From: Gemmatimonadota bacterium
GTDB taxonomy: Bacteria > Latescibacterota > UBA2968 > UBA8231
Direction: 5' to 3'
Length of the DNA: 64,000 bases
Assembly: GCA_009840005.1 (NCBI GenBank)
Contig: VXOR01000009.1
Span: 8,621 to 72,620 of the forward strand
Part shown: piece after piece, positions 47,067 through 56,290 of the stretch
Layout of the letters: the number at the start of each line of letters is the position of its first letter
Position numbering within the stretch: the first letter of the stretch is position 1
Notes under the pieces: model-generated
Databases searched by the model: none
Seen by the model: the letters and a program-made list of their open reading frames with translations, nothing else
Told to the model about the DNA's origin: nothing
Translations under genes and position numbers: made by a program

Positions 47067-48395
47067 CTATTCACCGAGGACGCCCACGGTCTGTTCGAGC
47101 CGCATCAGAGCAAGCGCTTTGTCGCGACGCGCGACAGCGCTTTGCGTGCGCGCCTCCACTAGCGCCAATTGCGCGTCCAGATTTTCCAGTTGCGTGCCGA
47201 CCCCGCTCGCATAGCGCACCTCGGCGACCTCTAGGCCCTTCTCGGCCTGCAATACTGCATCGCGGTGGGCCTCAATGCGCTCGCTGGCTTCCTCGACCGC
47301 ATAATAGGCCTGCTGGATTTGCAGCCGAATCTCGCGTGCGATCCGCTGTCGGTCGAACTCTATCCGGCGCAGGTCCTGCCGCGCCTGCGCTACGCGCGCC
47401 CCGGTGAGCCGCCCGTCGAAAAGCGGCATTTGCACTACCAGCCCCGTGTTCCAACTTTTGCGCCACTCCCGGTCGGCTAGGTCGAACTCGTCGCTTTGGA
47501 ACTGAGTTTGCCCAGCAGCTACCAGTTCCACGCTAGGCCGGGTGGACGCTTTATCGGCGGCGATCTTCCGCTCGTGCCATCCTATTTCTTGCGCGACATG
47601 CGCCAGCTCTGGCCGCTTCGCTAACCCCAAGACGACGAGAGCGTCGAGGTCATCGAGATCAAGCGTCGTCTCGGTGCGGAACGTTCCCCGCACTTCTATG
47701 GTTTGGTCCAAGTCTAAACCCACGACATCCTTGAGGGCCATAGTGGCCAGCCGCAGGTTATTTTTTGCACTGATGGAGTCGGCGCGCATATTTGAGACCT
47801 GTACCTGAGCGCGCAACTGGTCCAGCTCAGCGGCCCGACCAGCCTGAGCCTGTGCCTCCACCTGAGACAGATTGCGTCTGGCCCACGCCAGCGCCAGGTG
47901 CGCTACGGTGCGCAATTCCTCGGCTAGGAGCAGGTCGTAAAATCGCTCCTCAACCTCGGCTAGCACGAGTTGTGTTGTCTGCCGCTCGGTTTCGCCGAGC
48001 ATGGCAAATTGGCGGCGAGCCATGTCCTCAGTAGCGCGAATGCGGCCTCCGGCATAGAGCGGCTGGCGCACGCTCAGGACGCCCGTGAGGTTGTTTTCCG
48101 TGCCGATCCTGACGGCATTGCCAGCAAAGACAAAAGAAGGCAGCAGCCAATTGCGGCTATACGTGAAGGAGGCATCGACTTGCGGCAACCCTGCTGCTCG
48201 CGCTACACGGAGTTCCTCGCGCCCGCGCAGCAGGTCAATGCGGGCTTGCAACAGGTGCTCGTTGTTTTCTTGCACCAAAGTCAACCCGGTTTGCAAGTCG
48301 AGAATCAGCGGCTCGGCCTCTGATCGGGCCGGGCGGCTGGAGGCTGCACACAGGACCATCAAGCATAATGCCCCCACCCCGGTCTTGCTCAACAT
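47067..48395 (-). CDS. TolC family outer-membrane efflux protein
   Basis: 442 aa from ATG 48395 (an alternative start at 48419 would overlap the glutaredoxin gene further). A signal peptide (LSKTGVGALCLMVLCAASSRPARS) precedes two OEP repeats of long heptad helices and beta strands: ILDLQTGLTLVQENN..., FTYSRNWLLPSF..., RQPLYAGGRI and VVQMPLFDGRLTGARVAQA. TolC trimers form the outer-membrane duct for tripartite pumps or type I secretion. No inner-membrane pump or adaptor gene is adjacent. Confidence 0.88.
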   Translation of the reverse strand: MLSKTGVGALCLMVLCAASSRPARSEAEPLILDLQTGLTLVQENNEHLLQARIDLLRGREELRVARAAGLPQVDASFTYSRNWLLPSFVFAGNAVRIGTENNLTGVLSVRQPLYAGGRIRATEDMARRQFAMLGETERQTTQLVLAEVEERFYDLLLAEELRTVAHLALAWARRNLSQVEAQAQAGRAAELDQLRAQVQVSNMRADSISAKNNLRLATMALKDVVGLDLDQTIEVRGTFRTETTLDLDDLDALVVLGLAKRPELAHVAQEIGWHERKIAADKASTRPSVELVAAGQTQFQSDEFDLADREWRKSWNTGLVVQMPLFDGRLTGARVAQARQDLRRIEFDRQRIAREIRLQIQQAYYAVEEASERIEAHRDAVLQAEKGLEVAEVRYASGVGTQLENLDAQLALVEARTQSAVARRDKALALMRLEQTVGVLGE

Positions 48396-48649
48396 AGCAA
48401 ACCGCGCTGCCGCAACCACGCCTCGACCTCCACTCCTCCCACATCGGCCAGCATAACGCCGTCGATTTCGACGCAGGGCGAGGCGTATTGTCGGCTCTTG
48501 GCAACCATTTCCGCAAAGGCTTTGCGGTCGCTGGTAATATCCAATTCCTCGTATGGTAATCCGGCTCTATCGAGTACCGTTCGCACGCCCGGACTCCAAG
48601 GGCAATACGGATTGAGATACGCTTTGATCACAGGAGTAGTCTGTTCCAC
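48389..48649 (-). CDS. glutaredoxin-like protein with CxxS site
   Basis: 86 aa from GTG 48649 (AAAGG just upstream); an open frame continues to 48721 but the extra residues do not fit the glutaredoxin fold. The active site reads NPYCPWSPGVR, i.e. CPWS with Ser replacing the second Cys, so it would be a monothiol type. The ASPCVEIDG cis-proline region and ADVGGVEVEAWL C-terminal helix fit glutaredoxins. It overlaps the TolC gene by 7 bp. Substrate unknown. Confidence 0.72.
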   Translation of the reverse strand: MEQTTPVIKAYLNPYCPWSPGVRTVLDRAGLPYEELDITSDRKAFAEMVAKSRQYASPCVEIDGVMLADVGGVEVEAWLRQRGLLC

Positions 48650-48738
48650 TTTGGCCTTTCCGATGTACAAGGGACGCGATATATTGAGAAAAACATATCG
48701 CCCGCCTCTCATCCCTGTCAAGGAAGGGGCCTCAATCT

Positions 48739-49566
48739 ATGAAACCTCTGGTCTTGTTCCACGGCGGCTGTAACGACGGTTTCTGTGCCGCGTGGATCTA
48801 TCGCCGCTACGTCAACCCGCAAGCCGAGTTTAAAGCGGTTCAATACAACACCGACCCGCCAGCTACGGCCGACCGCGATGTCGTCATCCTCGACTTCAGC
48901 TACGAGCGGGCGCAGCTCATGGAGATGCACGATCACGCCCGCTCGCTTTTGGTTTTGGACCATCACGAGACGGCCGCGCACGCCTTAGCCGGGCTCGATT
49001 ACTGCGTATTCGCCGAGGACAAATCTGGGGCGCGCATGACTTGGGAATACTTTTTCGACCCCCGCTCTCAGGTCAGTGCCAACGACGTCCCTTGGCTGGT
49101 GTCCTATACTGAAGACCGCGACCTGTGGCGGTGGGCCTTGGCTGATTCCAAGGCCGTCAACGCCGCCCTCGCCTCGTACCCGCGCGACTTTGCCGTGTGG
49201 GATGAAATCGCCGAGCGCGGCCCCCAAGCACTCGCCGTGGAAGGCCAAGCCATTCTCCGCTTCCAACACCGGCTCATCCGGCCGCGCGTTCGGTACCACG
49301 GTTGGACCACCATCAGTGGGTTTCGCGTCCCCATTACCAATGCCACGTTTCTGACCTCTGAAATCGGCAATGCCCTCGCCGAAGGGCATCCTTTTTCCGC
49401 GGTGTTCTTCATCCGCCCCGACAGCAAGGTCGTGTACAATCTGCGCTCCAAAGGAGACGAAGCCGCGGATGTGGGTCGCATCGCACGCGATTACGGTGGT
49501 GGAGGGCACAAGCACGCGGCGGCTTTTACCCTAGAGACCATGCTGCCGATGGAAGCGGGAGCGTAA
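48739..49566 (+). CDS. DHH family phosphoesterase (DHH-DHHA1)
   Basis: 275 aa. Motifs of the DHH superfamily are seen: HGGCNDGFCAAWI (motif I), VVILDFSYE (motif II), LLVLDHHETA (the DHH motif) and the DHHA1-type GGGGHKHAAAF at the C-terminus. These bind two metal ions and cleave phosphoesters in short RNA or nucleotides (NrnA-like or related exonucleases). The exact substrate is not known. A dioxygenase relic follows in the same frame directly after the stop. Confidence 0.82.
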   Translation: MKPLVLFHGGCNDGFCAAWIYRRYVNPQAEFKAVQYNTDPPATADRDVVILDFSYERAQLMEMHDHARSLLVLDHHETAAHALAGLDYCVFAEDKSGARMTWEYFFDPRSQVSANDVPWLVSYTEDRDLWRWALADSKAVNAALASYPRDFAVWDEIAERGPQALAVEGQAILRFQHRLIRPRVRYHGWTTISGFRVPITNATFLTSEIGNALAEGHPFSAVFFIRPDSKVVYNLRSKGDEAADVGRIARDYGGGGHKHAAAFTLETMLPMEAGA

Positions 49567-49695
49567 ATTACCCCCGAACAGCGCTATCTGTTCGACGTCA
49601 ACGGCTTATCGACGCAGATCATAGAGATGATGGACCCGGCTCACTACACCCATGTCAGGAAGGTTGTCAAAGAGGACATGGTGCGACTCACGTAA
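49567..49695 (+). pseudogene. relic of phytanoyl-CoA dioxygenase-like gene
   Basis: Directly after the DHH stop, and in the same frame, the sequence reads ITPEQRYLFDVNG, which matches the common N-terminus of PhyH-type dioxygenases (LTPEQRYLFDVNGY). It then jumps to a short unrelated or C-terminal piece (MMDPAHYTHVRKVVKEDMVRLT) and a stop. The 2-oxoglutarate dioxygenase core is absent. It looks like a gene reduced by an internal deletion; the assignment of the second half is unsure. Confidence 0.4.
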
Positions 49696-49718
49696 ACAAA
49701 ATCAAAATCAAGCAAAAC

Positions 49719-49752
49719 AGGCACCTGCGATAGTCGCAAGTGCCTGTTTTTT
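49719..49752. terminator. bidirectional terminator hairpin
   Basis: AGGCACCTGCGA...TCGCAAGTGCCT forms a long hairpin (one bulge), followed by GTTTTTT on the plus strand. On the minus strand the same hairpin follows the tRNA-Lys and is trailed by TTTTGCTTGATTTT. It can serve both the DHH gene (+) and tRNA-Lys (-). Confidence 0.75.
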
Positions 49753-49827
49753 GGTGAGCCCACTGGGAATCGAACCCAGGACCTACGGATTAAAAGTCCG
49801 GTGCTCTACCAGCTGAGCTATAGGCTC
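49752..49827 (-). tRNA. tRNA-Lys (anticodon TTT)
   Basis: 76 nt including the encoded CCA (49754-49752). The acceptor GAGCCTA pairs with TGGGCTC, the D-arm is GCTCAGCTGGTAGAGC, the anticodon loop is CTTTTAA with anticodon TTT, and the T-arm is CTGGGTTCGATTCCCAG. Confidence 0.96.
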
Positions 49828-49931
49828 TATCTGGGTTGTATCTAATTAAAAATAAGCGGTTTGCGTATCCCTCGCAAGACTACTATCTCACGCGGCGGCT
49901 TTTATTTTAAATAGCGATGCTGCAAGTAAAT

Positions 49932-51943
49932 TCAGTAGGCCAAAGCAATGATTTTGTTCGTTTCTTGCGTCTGTGCGTCGCCTTGCACTTTAACTCGCAA
50001 AAGGTAGTTTCCCGGCGCGGCCAACTGCCCAAATTCGTCCTGCCCATCCCAACTTAACATTATCGGCCCGGCTGTTTGCTGCTGATCGTGTAGCACCCGA
50101 ACTTCCCGTCCACTCAGGTCGTAGAGTGCCACGTGCAGCAAGCGGGGCTGGAGGACGTTTAATAGGGCGAACTCTATCCGTAGCCTATCGCCGATGCCAT
50201 CTCCATTGGGAGTCACGAGCGCGGCTGACACCGAGAGTCCATCAATTAACGTAGAGCCGACCGGCAGCGACACGGAAATCGCTTCGCTGGCAACCGCGTC
50301 GCTGGCATCGCCCACATCCACCCGCTGCCTTATCTGTCGCTCTTCTCGACCACTGGCTAAGAACGCCTCAAAGGGCATCTGTTGGCGGTATATCGTGCTG
50401 GCGAAGTCGAGTTCAATCAACCCGGCCCGCACGAACGGATCGGCAAAGGCAATGTCCCATCCGCCATCTACTTGGGTGCCCTCCGCGTCCAATACCTGCC
50501 CCCCAGAGCGGAGCTCACCAAGCTCAATGTCTGCCCCTGAACGCATGAGCAACTGATCGAAACCCGTACTGCCAGCACCGATATCCCAACCAAGATAACA
50601 GGTAAACTCCGTACGCTGCCCCGGCTGGGCCTGGATCGGGTAGATCTCCGCTCGCGTCGCCGCGGCCAAAGGCTCGGTGTAGCTCAGGACTAGCTCGTCG
50701 AGAACCGCCCTCTGCATCGGGTCGTCGCTGAGCAAATAGGCTTGCAATTGGACGAAACGCCTTGGCGTCGGCGAGAGAAAACCCCGATCCGACCGCTCGT
50801 ACGCCTGACTCCAGATACTCCAGTCATCGCCGGGCGAACGGACGGTATCAACCCGGCCTTTGAAACTGGGAATTAACTTGTTGTACTTCCTTTCGGTTAC
50901 TTCCTTGCCGTTTTTGTCGTGGAAGATATAGGACTCCTGTAACAGATTGCCCGTCCGCGAGCGAATTTCCACGCGAGTCCTCTCAGGGGCCTCGACCTGC
51001 CAACTCAACCCTGTGGCGTTGCGCACGGCCCCCAGATCGTAGATCGGGGATTGCAAGATGATACCCGCGGGATAGCCCTCGCCAAAGACCTGAAATTCGG
51101 CCGTCGTTCCCGTAATGCAACACTGCCTGTTCGGATAGCGCATCCGCAGATAGCGCAGTGGCCGGAGTGAAAATTGCTCTTCAAAGTGGACGATATCGCG
51201 CAAGTTGCGGGGGTGTTCGGGTAACTCCCCTAGGACTTGCCAGCGCAACGACCCGTCCGGTGCCAGCGATCCTCGACCTGCCCTCCGCGTTCCCGCATTC
51301 CCAGCGAGATATTGTCCCCCACGGCCTCCGCAGCAATCGAGCTAATCCCCGCTCCCACGGTGGGCAAGTCCACTTCAATGCGAATGAATTGCAGCGGCTT
51401 AAGGTCGTATTCGATGACCAACTCCCGTTGTTCGTTGAAGCTGTAGCGGACGCGGTCGCTATAGCGCACAATACTCGGCAGGGGCAGTCCGGCCGAATCA
51501 AAAAAGCGCTCGCCATTAGACAGCAAAACCTGAAAAAGCTCCAGCGGCGGCCCATCTTCTCTGAGCCGCAAGATCACGCGCCGCGCGGAAACCACGCGGC
51601 CCAGATCGACCTCGACGTACATATTCTCGGTATCATCGTCCCAATCGGGAGCCCAGAAGCTACTCAAGCTCCCGTCGATCAGGTTGCCAGCATCGCCGCC
51701 ATTGGAGCCTGCGGCGCGGATGCCCCCGCCGAAATCCCCAGCATTGGCGACCGCGTCGATATTCCGCCGTACAAATCTGGGGGCAGCTTTCCCACGGCTG
51801 ATTTCGATGGCATTGCCGGGCCGCTGCCACGCATCCCAATCTGCGTTGGTCCCAATCCGTAGTTCCTCGCCTGTTGCGGGTGATATCATGCTACAGAGCA
51901 GCAATACCTGAAGAAAATACCCTAATTCGCGGTAATTTTTCAC
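49932..51943 (-). pseudogene. secreted discoidin-domain / FlgD-Ig protein, split by a frameshift
   Basis: Two frames belong to one gene. 51943-51230 encodes a signal peptide (ELGYFLQVLLLCSMISPATG) and an F5/8 type C (discoidin)-like domain (GGDAGNLIDGSLSSFWAP, MYVEVDLGRVVSARRVIL). 51248-49932 continues in another frame with LRWQVLGELPEHPRN and ends in a FlgD-type Ig domain (SAALVTPNGDGIGDRLRIEFAL..., LSWDGQDEFGQLAAPGNYLLRV). The second frame has no credible start except TTG 51248, and its protein reads on sensibly from the first (LAPDGSLRWQV) after a frame change near 51250-51280. It could be a real pseudogene, a programmed shift or a sequencing error. The protein would be exported and carbohydrate- or surface-binding. 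Confidence 0.72.
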
Positions 51944-51975
51944 GGAGTGCCTCCCGCGCCGGGGTTCAGGGTGCC

Positions 51976-52986
51976 CTATCCCACGCGATACTTCTCCACA
52001 GCTTCCATGTCCAGTTCAACGCCCAGCCCGGGCGCATCCGGCACGGTGACGAAACCACCGACCGGCGTCAGCGCACCGCCGATTAAGTCGTTTTCTCGCG
52101 TGAAATGCAGGCTGTCAGAGGGGATGGTCGCATTGGGAATAGTCGCGTGGACGTGCGTGCCATACGCACCCGACACGCCCAAGCCCAACCCCACGACCTG
52201 TAACCAGACCGGCATCCCGGCCGCCGCGGCCATGCCGGCGCAGGTCTGCGCGCGCTCGACGTTGCCACCCAGATTGAAGCAATCGGCCGCCTCAGCACGG
52301 ATCGCGCTCAGCACCATCTGCGGGTCGCCTAAATGGGGCGCGAGCCGGATGCGGGTGTGGCGGCGAAAATCGCGGTACTGATGCCAGCCCGGCAAGTATT
52401 GGAAGGGATCCTCAAACGCCTCAATGTTATACGGCTCCAATGACTCGGCCAGCCGCAGGCTCGTGCTCAAATCGCCGAAAGTGAAATTCGGATCGACGAT
52501 AATACCGTAGTCCGGGCCAGCAGCTTTGGTCATCAGCTTGACAGTCTCGACAATGTTCCAAGGCCGTGCCTTGAGCTTGTGGGTCTTAAACCCTCGCTTG
52601 GCTCCCTCCTCGGCCATAGCGGCGAATTCGTGCGGCTCTAGCGGCGGCGACCACCAGCCCACCGGTACTCGATCCCAGTGCTTGGACCCCATCAGCTTCC
52701 AAGCCGGCACCCCGAGGGCCTTGCCGACGATGTCGTACAGGGCCATGATCATCGCCCCTCCTTTGTCCCCCAAGTTGACCTGCATGGGATCGACGCCAGT
52801 CCACTCGGCCTCCAAGCTGGACAACGAGCCGCCTCGTCCCCCTTCGCCCACTCCGTAGATCCCTTCGTCGGTATGCACTTTGATCAGGCTGATGGGCTGC
52901 TCCAAGTAATGTCCGGGACGACTCTTTTCAATTGAGGGAATATGCGGCACCGCAGTGACAAACTCTTCGATCTGGGTGATTTTCAC
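51976..52986 (-). CDS. enolase superfamily enzyme (mandelate racemase/muconate lactonizing type)
   Basis: 336 aa. The capping domain (MKITQIEEFVTAV..., IKVHTDEGIYGVGEGG) is followed by a TIM barrel with KTHKLKARPW (KxK base motif), YGIIVDPNFTF and IEAFEDPF for metal binding, and LAPHLGDPQ near the third ligand position. The substrate is probably a sugar acid, but no motif fixes it. It is 2 bp downstream of a second enolase-superfamily gene on the same strand. Confidence 0.82.
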   Translation of the reverse strand: MKITQIEEFVTAVPHIPSIEKSRPGHYLEQPISLIKVHTDEGIYGVGEGGRGGSLSSLEAEWTGVDPMQVNLGDKGGAMIMALYDIVGKALGVPAWKLMGSKHWDRVPVGWWSPPLEPHEFAAMAEEGAKRGFKTHKLKARPWNIVETVKLMTKAAGPDYGIIVDPNFTFGDLSTSLRLAESLEPYNIEAFEDPFQYLPGWHQYRDFRRHTRIRLAPHLGDPQMVLSAIRAEAADCFNLGGNVERAQTCAGMAAAAGMPVWLQVVGLGLGVSGAYGTHVHATIPNATIPSDSLHFTRENDLIGGALTPVGGFVTVPDAPGLGVELDMEAVEKYRVG

Positions 52987-52988
52987 GA

Positions 52989-54191
52989 TTACACCTCCCT
53001 TAGCCAGTCATCGGGAATGTCGATCCCAAAGCCGGGGCCTTTGGGTAGCCCGAGTAGGCCGTTTTGTGGCATGTTGGTCCCCGGCGGAATTTTGTAGTGT
53101 CGCTGCCCCCACTTCGAAGGCGTCCCGAGATAGCACTCCGCCAACGGCACCCCGGGCAGGGAGCCGACGAAAAACTCGATCAGCGGAGTATTGGGCATCG
53201 CCGCTGTCCAGTGCTGGCCATACGGGTCGTTACCCCCAGTGTGCAGGCACATCTGGACGCCTTGCGCATCGGCGTAATGGGCCAGTTTCATCGCCTCGGT
53301 AAAGCCCCCGATCCAGTAGATATCGGCCTGGATCAAATCGACGAGCCGCTCCTGCACAGCCCTCATGCCGGGATGGCGGGTGGACCAGTGCTCGCCGTCG
53401 GCCAGCGTCTGCCAAGGTACGCGCTGGCGCAGGGCGCGGTGGCCCTCCCAGTCGTGGGGCATCAGCATTTCCTCCATCCAGCGCATCCGATACGACTTGA
53501 GCGCCTCGCAGATGCGCACGGCAAAGTCGAGGTCAAAGGTCATCCAGCAATCGAGCATCAGATCGGCATCCGGGCCGATTAGCTCGCGGCACTTGGCCAT
53601 CAACTCAACTGTGCCGTCGATTCCGGCTTGGCCATCAACGGGTCCATGCGGACGAGCCAGCTTGAACTTTTTGAAGCCCAACTCCAAGTACCAATCGACA
53701 TCGTTGCCAGTGGCATAGACTTCCATCTGGGTACGCTGTGGGCCTCCAGCCAGCCGATAGACGGGCTGGTCGAGGGTTTTGCCCCACAGGTCCCACAGCG
53801 CTAGATCGACTCCGGCGACCGCCCGCGCCGTAAGCCCTTCGTTGCCAAAGGAAAGCGTCCCCCGCCACATGCGATCGTTGCACCGGTCAATGGCACCTAC
53901 CTCCTGCCCGACGACTAGGGGAGCTAGGCATTCGGCGATAATCGGCTGGGTCGCATGGCCCGAATCCGTACGACCCAAGCCAAAGGTGCCGTCCTCGGCG
54001 ATGGCCTTAACCCATATCGCCCCACCCGGCTTGGGCATGAGCCGCTCCTTGGGCGCGAATTTGTCCATTGGCGTGGCCTGCCCAGGTGCCCAAAGCCATG
54101 ACTGCTCGCGCAGCGGCCGGGTGCCCTCCTCGCTCGGCGGCGGCGGCGATAATTCAAAGGTTTGGATAGCAGCTATTTTCTTGGCGCACAT
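52989..54191 (-). CDS. enolase superfamily dehydratase, rhamnonate dehydratase-like
   Basis: 400 aa. Metal ligands are in DADLMLDCWMTFD, MRWMEEMLMP and QTLADGEHWSTR, with an active-site His in MCLHTGGNDPYG. The segments MLDCWMTFDLDFAV and the EE-x-L-x-P-x-D-x-EGH region resemble RhmD (L-rhamnonate dehydratase) and related acid-sugar dehydratases. The reaction is then removal of water from an aldonic acid; the actual sugar is uncertain. It forms a likely catabolic unit with the neighbouring enolase-superfamily and Gfo/Idh genes. Confidence 0.82.
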   Translation of the reverse strand: MCAKKIAAIQTFELSPPPPSEEGTRPLREQSWLWAPGQATPMDKFAPKERLMPKPGGAIWVKAIAEDGTFGLGRTDSGHATQPIIAECLAPLVVGQEVGAIDRCNDRMWRGTLSFGNEGLTARAVAGVDLALWDLWGKTLDQPVYRLAGGPQRTQMEVYATGNDVDWYLELGFKKFKLARPHGPVDGQAGIDGTVELMAKCRELIGPDADLMLDCWMTFDLDFAVRICEALKSYRMRWMEEMLMPHDWEGHRALRQRVPWQTLADGEHWSTRHPGMRAVQERLVDLIQADIYWIGGFTEAMKLAHYADAQGVQMCLHTGGNDPYGQHWTAAMPNTPLIEFFVGSLPGVPLAECYLGTPSKWGQRHYKIPPGTNMPQNGLLGLPKGPGFGIDIPDDWLREV

Positions 54192-54215
54192 TAGATTGAT
54201 GTAACCATTTAATTC

Positions 54216-55244
54216 TTACAGTTCGAGTTGACGCCCTCGTTCAGCTGCACTATACGCCGCATCGACAAAGCGCATAGCCTGCCAAGCATCGTCGCCATTG
54301 GTGATAAAAGTACCCTGCCTACTGCTAGCGGCGACAAAGTCGGCGATAAAACCCAATCCGGCCGCTCCGCCGTACCCGGGGGCCTCGCCAACCGAGAGGT
54401 CGAATTGGCGGTACTCGTCCTCGCTCCAACCTTCGGCTTGGCTTTGGACGATGAGCCGGTCGCCGCGTCCTTCCCAATCTTGCATCACCCAAGTTGCATC
54501 CCCGGCAGTTCCCCTAAAACACAAGTAGATATCGCCGTAGCGGCGCGGCAGAACATAGCCAGCGTGGAGACTGCCCAGAGCACCGTTGTCCATGCAAAAC
54601 GAAGCGGCGAGCACATCTTCGACATCGATGCCCGTGCCGCTCAGCGTTGCCTTGTGCGCGCTGACAGCCTTGTACTCCAAGCCGCTGATATAGCGAATCA
54701 TATCGACCGTGTGAATCGCCAGCCAGTGCAATATTCCCCCGCCCGCCTGTGCGCGGTCAAAGAGCCAGTGCTCCGGATTGCGCTGCTGGACGGTGCTAGT
54801 GACCATCCGCCCCTCGATGGAGACGATGCGGCCTAGGACGCCAGCGGCGACGAGTTCGCGCGCTTTTCCGGCAATCGGATGACAGCGGTTCAAAAAGGCC
54901 GTCGCCCACAAGACCTGCTGCGCGGCGGCTATTTCGTTGAGGCGAGCGATATCAGCAGCCATACGCGCGACCGGTTTCTCGGCTATGACTGGCACGCCAG
55001 CCTGCAAAAGCTGCGCGATGAGGTCTGGCGCTCGGTCGTTGCGCGTGCATACGATGGCTAATCCCAGCTTCTCGTCCGCCAATAGCGCGTCTAGGCTACC
55101 ATATACCTGATCGACATCAGTGCATTCTTCGGCCGTACAAACGACTAACCGACCCACGGCCTCGCAGTGTTGCAGTGAAGTCAGCCACCCACGGCTGTGG
55201 GGATTGTCCAGCCCAACGAGGGCAGCGCATACTTTATCCGTCAT
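54216..55244 (-). CDS. Gfo/Idh/MocA family oxidoreductase 1
   Basis: 342 aa from ATG 55244, inside an overlap of 11 bp with the upstream oxidoreductase; the longer frame to 55325 lies within that gene. The Rossmann domain (VCAALVGLDNPHSRGWL, LAIVCTRND, GVPVIAEKPVA) carries the EKP motif, and the C-terminal domain has GGGILHWLAIHTVDMIRYISG with the H-x3-D pair. It is a NAD(P)-dependent sugar dehydrogenase-like enzyme. The dinucleotide loop is atypical (GLDNPHSRG instead of GxGxxG). Confidence 0.82.
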   Translation of the reverse strand: MTDKVCAALVGLDNPHSRGWLTSLQHCEAVGRLVVCTAEECTDVDQVYGSLDALLADEKLGLAIVCTRNDRAPDLIAQLLQAGVPVIAEKPVARMAADIARLNEIAAAQQVLWATAFLNRCHPIAGKARELVAAGVLGRIVSIEGRMVTSTVQQRNPEHWLFDRAQAGGGILHWLAIHTVDMIRYISGLEYKAVSAHKATLSGTGIDVEDVLAASFCMDNGALGSLHAGYVLPRRYGDIYLCFRGTAGDATWVMQDWEGRGDRLIVQSQAEGWSEDEYRQFDLSVGEAPGYGGAAGLGFIADFVAASSRQGTFITNGDDAWQAMRFVDAAYSAAERGRQLEL

Positions 55245-56220
55245 GGTAATCCACCACCTTTCCTTCCCGCGCCGAGCGGTAAACATTTTCCAACAGCGCC
55301 ACCGTGCGGCGGCCCTCGCGGCCATCCACCCGCAGAGCGGTCCCGTTCTCTAGGGCTGATACCACGTCCTCGACGACGTTGGTCTGCGAATTGTCTATGG
55401 CCAGTAACTTCTCTTCCAGTCCATCGCCAAAGACGCGCATCTCGCCCGACAGCACGGCGTCCAGCAACACTCCCCCTTCGCTGCCGTGTACCTCGGCGCT
55501 AAAGTAAGGGCTTGCTGGGAAGGTCGTCGTACCCAAGATCCCCCCCTTGGCCCCGCTTTCAAAATTCAAGATGGCCTGGCCAATATCCTCGGTCTCAATA
55601 TCGTGGTTCATAATCGCCGTTTCGCTATAGACGGTCTTGGGCGCACCCATGAACCACAGCAGGAGATCGATCAGGTGCGATCCCTGGTTGGCCAGCGACC
55701 CACCCCCGTCCATGGCCCAAGTGCCGCGCCAGCCGCCGCCGTGTTCAAAGTACTCCTGCGAGCGAAACCACTTAAAGCGCACTTCGCCGAGAATGGGCTT
55801 GCCCAACAGGCCCTGCTTGAGGGCTTCGGCGACGCGATAGTTGTTATCGACGTAGCGGCTTTGATAGTCGACGCCGAGCAAGAGGCCGCCCGCGTCGGCT
55901 GCGGCGATCAGCTCGTCGCAGGCTTTGGTGCTGACGTCCATGGGTTTGGTGGTGATTACGTGCTTGCCAGCTTTGAGCGCCTCAACGCCAATGGACGCGT
56001 GTAGCCCGCTCGGGGTCATCACCAGCACAACATCCACATCATTCCGCCCCAAGGCGTCTTCGAGGGCCGTACACCACGCGCAGCCTATTTCCTCACCTAC
56101 TTGGCGGGCCAAGTCCCCGTTGAGATCGACGACCACACGCAGCTCAGCCCCTGCGGTCTCAGCCACTTGCCGGGCGCGATTGCGCCCCATGCCCAGCCCT
56201 ACAACAGCAAATCCGATCAT
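55234..56220 (-). CDS. Gfo/Idh/MocA family oxidoreductase 2
   Basis: 328 aa. The N-terminal FAVVGLGMGRNRARQV binds the dinucleotide. VVLVMTPSGLHASI and GKHVITTKPMDV match the family, with TKP in place of the usual EKP, and GGGSLANQGSHLIDLLLWFMG supplies the H-x3-D site. Substrate unknown. It is translationally coupled to the second Gfo/Idh gene by an 11-bp overlap. Confidence 0.84.
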   Translation of the reverse strand: MIGFAVVGLGMGRNRARQVAETAGAELRVVVDLNGDLARQVGEEIGCAWCTALEDALGRNDVDVVLVMTPSGLHASIGVEALKAGKHVITTKPMDVSTKACDELIAAADAGGLLLGVDYQSRYVDNNYRVAEALKQGLLGKPILGEVRFKWFRSQEYFEHGGGWRGTWAMDGGGSLANQGSHLIDLLLWFMGAPKTVYSETAIMNHDIETEDIGQAILNFESGAKGGILGTTTFPASPYFSAEVHGSEGGVLLDAVLSGEMRVFGDGLEEKLLAIDNSQTNVVEDVVSALENGTALRVDGREGRRTVALLENVYRSAREGKVVDYHDG

Positions 56221-56290
56221 TTTACTAGCTCCTTAGCAGATTTTTGAGGTATCGCATTATCACAAGGACCATAGAGTACCGCCTCCGGCC

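Noticed and set aside
54228..54836. 202-codon plus-strand open frame
   Set aside because: Shadow of the Gfo/Idh gene on the opposite strand.
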